Positions 14,159 to 17,493 of a stretch of 17,493 nt of DNA are shown in pieces. A program made the position numbers and the translations under genes. Within the stretch, counting starts at the first letter, position 1. The number at the start of each line of letters is the position of its first letter. This stretch comes from Atopobium sp. UBA6362 (GTDB taxonomy: Bacteria; Actinomycetota; Coriobacteriia; Coriobacteriales; Atopobiaceae): the NCBI GenBank assembly GCA_002440065.1, contig DJRK01000150.1, positions 459-17,951 on the forward strand, in the 5' to 3' direction. The notes beneath the pieces are model-generated. The model made no database searches, had not been told where the DNA came from, and saw only the letters and a list, made by a program, of their open reading frames with translations.

Positions 14159-14414
14159 GAAGCGTCTCCCTCGAAGTCGTTGTCTTCCAGCATACACGAG
14201 CGCAAAGGAGCCATTGCCGCAGGTTCAGGCATGTATAGGAGTTTCACGGGGCTTCTCTGCAAGTCTTTTGACCCAAGTTCGAAAACATCGTTGTCCGATT
14301 TGAAAATACTTGCTTAAAGCTGGGCATAAGTACTAACATCATGACGTATTTGAAGCGGAGTCAAAAATTTCGAACCTGACGATACAAAGACGCCGCGATA
14401 GGAGAGGAACGTAC
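14159..14414. promoter_or_regulatory. Divergent region between rlmD and the radical SAM gene
   Basis: A 256-bp AT-richer gap. For the plus strand, TTGCTT (14310-14315) with TAACAT (14334-14339) at 18-bp spacing is a possible sigma-70 promoter. TTCGAA occurs twice (near 14279 and 14369), once next to TTTTGAC and once next to GTCAAAA, an approximate inverted arrangement around the promoter candidate. SD AGGAGAGG precedes the ATG at 14415. A regulator binding these sites is only a guess. Confidence 0.3.
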
Positions 14415-15881
14415 ATGCAGTCCAAGATCGCCCACAAGGCCGAGCGCGCCGCATTCAGCCTCGCTCTCGACCAGATCATCAAGACGGCCAGCGGCCCCGA
14501 CCGCGAGAAGAACCTCGAGAAGCTGCTCGACATGGCGGGCAACCTGCTCAAGGACACCTCGCCCGGCGCCATCCGCGGCATCCGCAACGGCCTGTACCCG
14601 GGCTCCAAGTGGGAGCAGTTCCTCTGGGACGTCATCGACCACACCGACCACCACGTGCTCAAGACGTCCATCCTGAACGGCGGCTACGAGGCCGCCTTCC
14701 GCGGCCTGCGCAACACGACCGCCAACGCCGAGAAGAACCAGTGCAACGTGCCCTGGATCATCCTCTTTGACCCCACGAGCGCCTGCAACAAGCACTGCGT
14801 GGGTTGCTGGGCCGCCGACTACGGCAACATGCTCAACCTCTCCTATGAGGACATGGACCGCCTCGTGACCGAGGGCTCCGAGCTCGGCTGCCACCTCTAC
14901 ATGCTGACTGGCGGCGAGCCCCTCGTCCGCAAGAAGGACGTCATCCGCCTCGCCGAGGCCCACAACGACTGCCTCTTCAACATCTTCACCAACGCCTCCC
15001 TCATCGATCAGGCCTTCTGCGACGAGGTCAAGCGCGTGGGCAACATCATCTTCAGCGTGAGCCTCGAGGGCACCGAGGACTCCAACGACGGCCGCCGCGG
15101 CGAGGGCTCCTACCAGGAGGTCATGGCCGCCTTCGACCTCATGCGCGAGAACGGCCTGCTCTTCGGCACGTCCACGGCCTATACCCGCGCGAACACCGAG
15201 ATGGTCAGCTCCGACGAGTACTTCGACAAGATCATCGAGAAGGGTTGCCGCTGGGCCTGGTACTTCCACTACATGCCCGTGGGAGAGGGCGCGTCCGTCG
15301 ACCTCTGCCCGTCGGTCGAGCAGCGCGAGTACATGCTGCACCGCATCCGCGAGGTCCGCGCCGTCGAGGGCGGCAAGCCCATCTTCGCCATGGACTTCCA
15401 GAACGACGGCGAGTACGTCGGCGGCTGCATCGCCGGCGGTCGCGTGTACTGCCACATCAACGCCCGTGGTGACGTGGAGCCGTGCGTCTTCATCCACTAC
15501 TCCAACGCCAACATCAAGGAGCAGTCGCTCCTCGAGTGCCTCAAGCAGCCCATCTTCCAGGCGTACCGCAGGCACTACCCCTGGAACGACAACATGCTCA
15601 AGCCCTGCCCCATGCTCGAGAACCCGGAGATTCTCCCCCAGATCGTCCATGAGTCCGACGCCAAGTGCACCGAGTACGTCACGCCCGAGGACGTCGACCA
15701 CCTGTGCGCCCGCACGAGCGTCTACGCCAAGAGCTGGGAGAAGCGCGCCGAGGAGCTGTGGCTCGAGCAGCACCCCACGGGCAAGAAGGTCTATGAGGAC
15801 GAGGTCTCCAACCTCGACGTCGACGCCAAGGCGAAGCTCATCGCCGAGGCCGACGCGAAGGACGCGGCGAACGCCGAGTAA
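14415..15881 (+). CDS. Radical SAM protein with C-terminal auxiliary-cluster cysteines, unknown function
   Basis: A 488-residue cytoplasmic protein. The radical SAM cluster motif is CNKHCVGC (C124, C128, C131) after LFDPTSA, and GGEP (166-169) is the SAM-contacting motif. The C-terminal half carries C338 (GGCIAGG), C346, C357 (EPCVF), C398 (KPCPML), C418 and C431, a SPASM-like pattern suggesting one or two auxiliary Fe-S clusters. An extra N-terminal helical region (1-100) precedes the barrel. Related proteins are common in anaerobic Firmicutes and Actinobacteria as uncharacterised radical SAM proteins; this resemblance is from memory. The C-terminal tail (about 450-488) is rich in Ala, Asp, Lys and Glu and looks flexible. 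No peptide-substrate gene lies beside it. SD AGGAGAGG precedes the start. Confidence 0.85.
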   Translation: MQSKIAHKAERAAFSLALDQIIKTASGPDREKNLEKLLDMAGNLLKDTSPGAIRGIRNGLYPGSKWEQFLWDVIDHTDHHVLKTSILNGGYEAAFRGLRNTTANAEKNQCNVPWIILFDPTSACNKHCVGCWAADYGNMLNLSYEDMDRLVTEGSELGCHLYMLTGGEPLVRKKDVIRLAEAHNDCLFNIFTNASLIDQAFCDEVKRVGNIIFSVSLEGTEDSNDGRRGEGSYQEVMAAFDLMRENGLLFGTSTAYTRANTEMVSSDEYFDKIIEKGCRWAWYFHYMPVGEGASVDLCPSVEQREYMLHRIREVRAVEGGKPIFAMDFQNDGEYVGGCIAGGRVYCHINARGDVEPCVFIHYSNANIKEQSLLECLKQPIFQAYRRHYPWNDNMLKPCPMLENPEILPQIVHESDAKCTEYVTPEDVDHLCARTSVYAKSWEKRAEELWLEQHPTGKKVYEDEVSNLDVDAKAKLIAEADAKDAANAE

Positions 15882-15904
15882 CGTCCCGCAATCGATCGAT
15901 GCTT

Positions 15905-15950
15905 AATTTGGGGTCGGATACCAATTTAATTTGGTATCCGACCCCAAATT
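15905..15950. repeat. Perfect extragenic palindrome, ggggtcggatacc type
   Basis: Arm AATTTGGGGTCGGATACCAA (15905-15924) is exactly complementary to 15931-15950, with a 6-nt loop. It is 23 bp after the radical SAM stop. Its sequence differs from the ggggacaggttcg palindromes at the left end of the window, so it is a second REP-like family. RAYT-type transposases are known to mobilise such elements, but no RAYT gene lies in the window. Confidence 0.75.
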
Positions 15951-15972
15951 GCTGTTACGTTCGCGGGCCAAG

Positions 15973-16001
15973 GCGGCGCGTTGCCCGAATGGGTGCGCCG
16001 C
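15973..16001 (+). terminator. Terminator candidate before the EF-G-like gene
   Basis: GCGGCGC (15973-15979) pairs perfectly with GCGCCGC (15995-16001). The inner CCC (15984-15986) can pair with GGG (15991-15993). The tail CTCCCTTCTT... is pyrimidine-rich. It may end radical SAM transcription. Confidence 0.5.
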
Positions 16002-16066
16002 TCCCTTCTTGACGTGGGTATGGTTTGCAGCATCGTGCACAAAGAGGCTCCAACAAAGGAGGCATC

Positions 16067-17493
16067 ATGGCTGCAAAGGGTACTGAGAAGGTCAAGAACG
16101 TGGTCCTTGTGGGCCAAGGCGGCGTGGGCAAGACCATGCTGGCCGAGGCCATGCTTCACCTGACGGGCCGCACCACCCGCCTGGGAGGCCACGCCGGCAC
16201 CAAGCCCACGCTGGACTACGATGGCGAGGAGGCCGAGCGCGGCTTCTCGATCAGCGCGTCCATCGCGCCCATCGAGTGGGAGGGCACCCGCATCAACGTG
16301 CTCGACGCCCCGTGCTACCCCGATTTCGTCGGCGACGCCTATGCAGCCATGAGCGCCTGCGAGACCGCGCTGTTCATGATCGACGCGGCGAGCGGCCCGG
16401 GGACCATCACGACCCGCCTGTGGTACGCGGCCGAGGACCTCTCGCTCGCCCGTGCCCTCTTCATCAACCGCATCGACCGCGCCGACGCCGACTACGACCT
16501 GGCGATGGCCTCCCTCCAGGAGCGCTTTGGCACCAAGCTCGGCCCGGTCACCATCCCGATGGGCTCGGGCGAGTCCTTCGCGGGCGTCATCGACGTCGTG
16601 CACATGAAGGCGCGCCACCTCGAGGACGGCAAGCCGGTCGTGACGGACGTACCCGACGAGTTCCGCGGCGCCGCCGAGGAGGCACGCGCCCAGCTCACCG
16701 ACCTCGTGGCCGAGGCGGACGACGAGATCATGATGAAGTACCTCGAGGGCGAGGAGATCACGCAGGAAGAGCTCGAGGGTCTTCTCGCCAAGGCCATGGT
16801 CGACCGCCTGTTCGTCCCCGTGTTCTGCGGCTCCTGCGTCAAGGAGGAAGGCGTCGTCAGCTTCATGGACGCCGTGGTGGGCTGGTTCCCCACGATGGCC
16901 GACTTCGGGCGGATCCCGCTGGTCAACGGCGAGCAGCTCGACATCTCGCCGGACGACGACCGCCCCGTCGCCTTCGCGTTCAAGTCGCTGAACGACCCCC
17001 AGAACGGGCGGCTCTCGTTCCTCAAGGTCCTCGCCGGCACGCTCACGCCGGGCATGGAGCTCACGAACGCGCGCACCCGCAAGTCCGAGCGCCTCGGCCA
17101 CCTCTACCTCATGTGCGGCAAGGAGACCAAGGACGTCCAGGCTGCCGCCGCGGGCGACATCGTCGTGGTGCCCAAGCTCGAGGCGCAGACGGGCGACACG
17201 CTCTCGGTCACCGGCAAGGTCGAGGCGGCAGCGTTCCGCTTCCCCAACTCGCTCTACCGCATCGCGATCGAGCCGGACGCCCGCGGGACCGAGGGAAAGC
17301 TCTACGCGTTTCTCGAGAAGTCCGCGGACGCCGATCCCACGCTCAAGGTCGAGCGCGATGAGGACACGGGCCAGACCGTGGTTTCGGCCATCGGCGAGGC
17401 GCAGGTCAGCGTGCTGCTTGACCGGCTCGAGGCGCGTGCGGGCGTGACGGCGCACACCGTGGCGCTGCGTATCCCGTACCGCGAGACGATCCG
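16067..17493 (+). CDS. EF-G-like translational GTPase (FusA2 type), 5' part
   Basis: 475 complete codons are visible; the frame is open to the right edge, so the C-terminus is missing. G1 is GQGGVGKT (16-23), the switch I region reads ERGFSISAS (57-65) where EF-G has ERGITI, G3 reads DAPCYPDF (80-87) where EF-G has DTPGHxDF, and G4 is NRID (134-137). The G domain is followed by domain II from about residue 300 (RPVAFAFK), then the start of domain III. The altered switch residues fit the EF-G-like paralogues of Actinobacteria, not the housekeeping FusA; the role, such as ribosome rescue or tolerance, is not established. The start has SD AAAGGAGG. This gene is separate from the upstream radical SAM gene, by a palindrome and a terminator. 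Confidence 0.88.
   Translation, partial: MAAKGTEKVKNVVLVGQGGVGKTMLAEAMLHLTGRTTRLGGHAGTKPTLDYDGEEAERGFSISASIAPIEWEGTRINVLDAPCYPDFVGDAYAAMSACETALFMIDAASGPGTITTRLWYAAEDLSLARALFINRIDRADADYDLAMASLQERFGTKLGPVTIPMGSGESFAGVIDVVHMKARHLEDGKPVVTDVPDEFRGAAEEARAQLTDLVAEADDEIMMKYLEGEEITQEELEGLLAKAMVDRLFVPVFCGSCVKEEGVVSFMDAVVGWFPTMADFGRIPLVNGEQLDISPDDDRPVAFAFKSLNDPQNGRLSFLKVLAGTLTPGMELTNARTRKSERLGHLYLMCGKETKDVQAAAAGDIVVVPKLEAQTGDTLSVTGKVEAAAFRFPNSLYRIAIEPDARGTEGKLYAFLEKSADADPTLKVERDEDTGQTVVSAIGEAQVSVLLDRLEARAGVTAHTVALRIPYRETI

Noticed and set aside
12833..14317. A 494-codon plus-strand frame across the rRNA methyltransferase.
   Set aside because: Antisense to a gene with all expected methyltransferase motifs; its product is rich in Arg, Ala, His and Val without a domain.
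14361..15773. A 470-codon minus-strand frame opposite the radical SAM gene.
   Set aside because: Composition typical of antisense to high-GC genes; the plus strand has the CxxxCxxC and GGEP motifs.
15926..17455. A 509-codon minus-strand frame opposite the EF-G-like gene.
   Set aside because: The plus-strand frame carries GTPase motifs and an SD; the antisense product has no recognisable domain.

Overview
The window looks like a chromosomal segment of a high-GC gut-type actinobacterium, most likely class Coriobacteriia (Collinsella or Olsenella relatives). That placement is an inference from the strongly G/C-ending codons, strong AAAGGAG-type ribosome sites, dense phosphotransferase (PTS) content, and extragenic palindromes of the ggggacaggttcg and ggggtcggatacc types. 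No 16S or other taxonomic marker is present.

Region 1 (1-350) has no gene. It holds two REP-like palindromes and a 228-bp repeat element built from paired 10-mers (TCGTCACACG and its complement CGTGTGACGA) spaced 40 bp apart around a terminator-like hairpin. Region 2 (351-7326) is an L-ascorbate utilisation locus. A divergent DeoR-family regulator faces a co-directional cluster of PTS IIA (ulaC), IIC (ulaA), IIB (ulaB), a cytoplasmic FG-GAP-type beta-propeller protein of unknown function, L-ascorbate-6-phosphate lactonase (ulaG) and L-xylulose-5-phosphate 3-epimerase (ulaE). Imported ascorbate would become ascorbate 6-phosphate, be opened by UlaG, and re-enter after decarboxylation at UlaE. 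The decarboxylase (ulaD) and 4-epimerase (ulaF) are not in the window. Every gap between genes from ulaC to ulaE can fold into one to three hairpins. A second, colinear copy of the 228-bp element follows ulaE, so the whole locus lies between two copies of it.

Region 3 (7650-12603) begins with a HAD-family phosphatase. A second ascorbate-family PTS follows: IIA, IIC, a 668-residue PRD-type regulator with EIIB-like and EIIA-like domains, and a stand-alone IIB. Its codon use is visibly less GC-rich than that of the ula operon. The SD of its first gene can pair into a hairpin, and a terminator-like hairpin separates IIC from the regulator. The substrate is unknown.

Region 4 (12604-17493) holds a terminator, a small repeat-bearing spacer, a minus-strand 23S rRNA uracil-5-methyltransferase (RlmD/RumA type, without a TRAM domain), a radical SAM protein of unknown role with C-terminal cysteines, a perfect 20-bp-arm palindrome, a terminator, and the 5' 475 codons of an EF-G-like GTPase that runs off the right edge.
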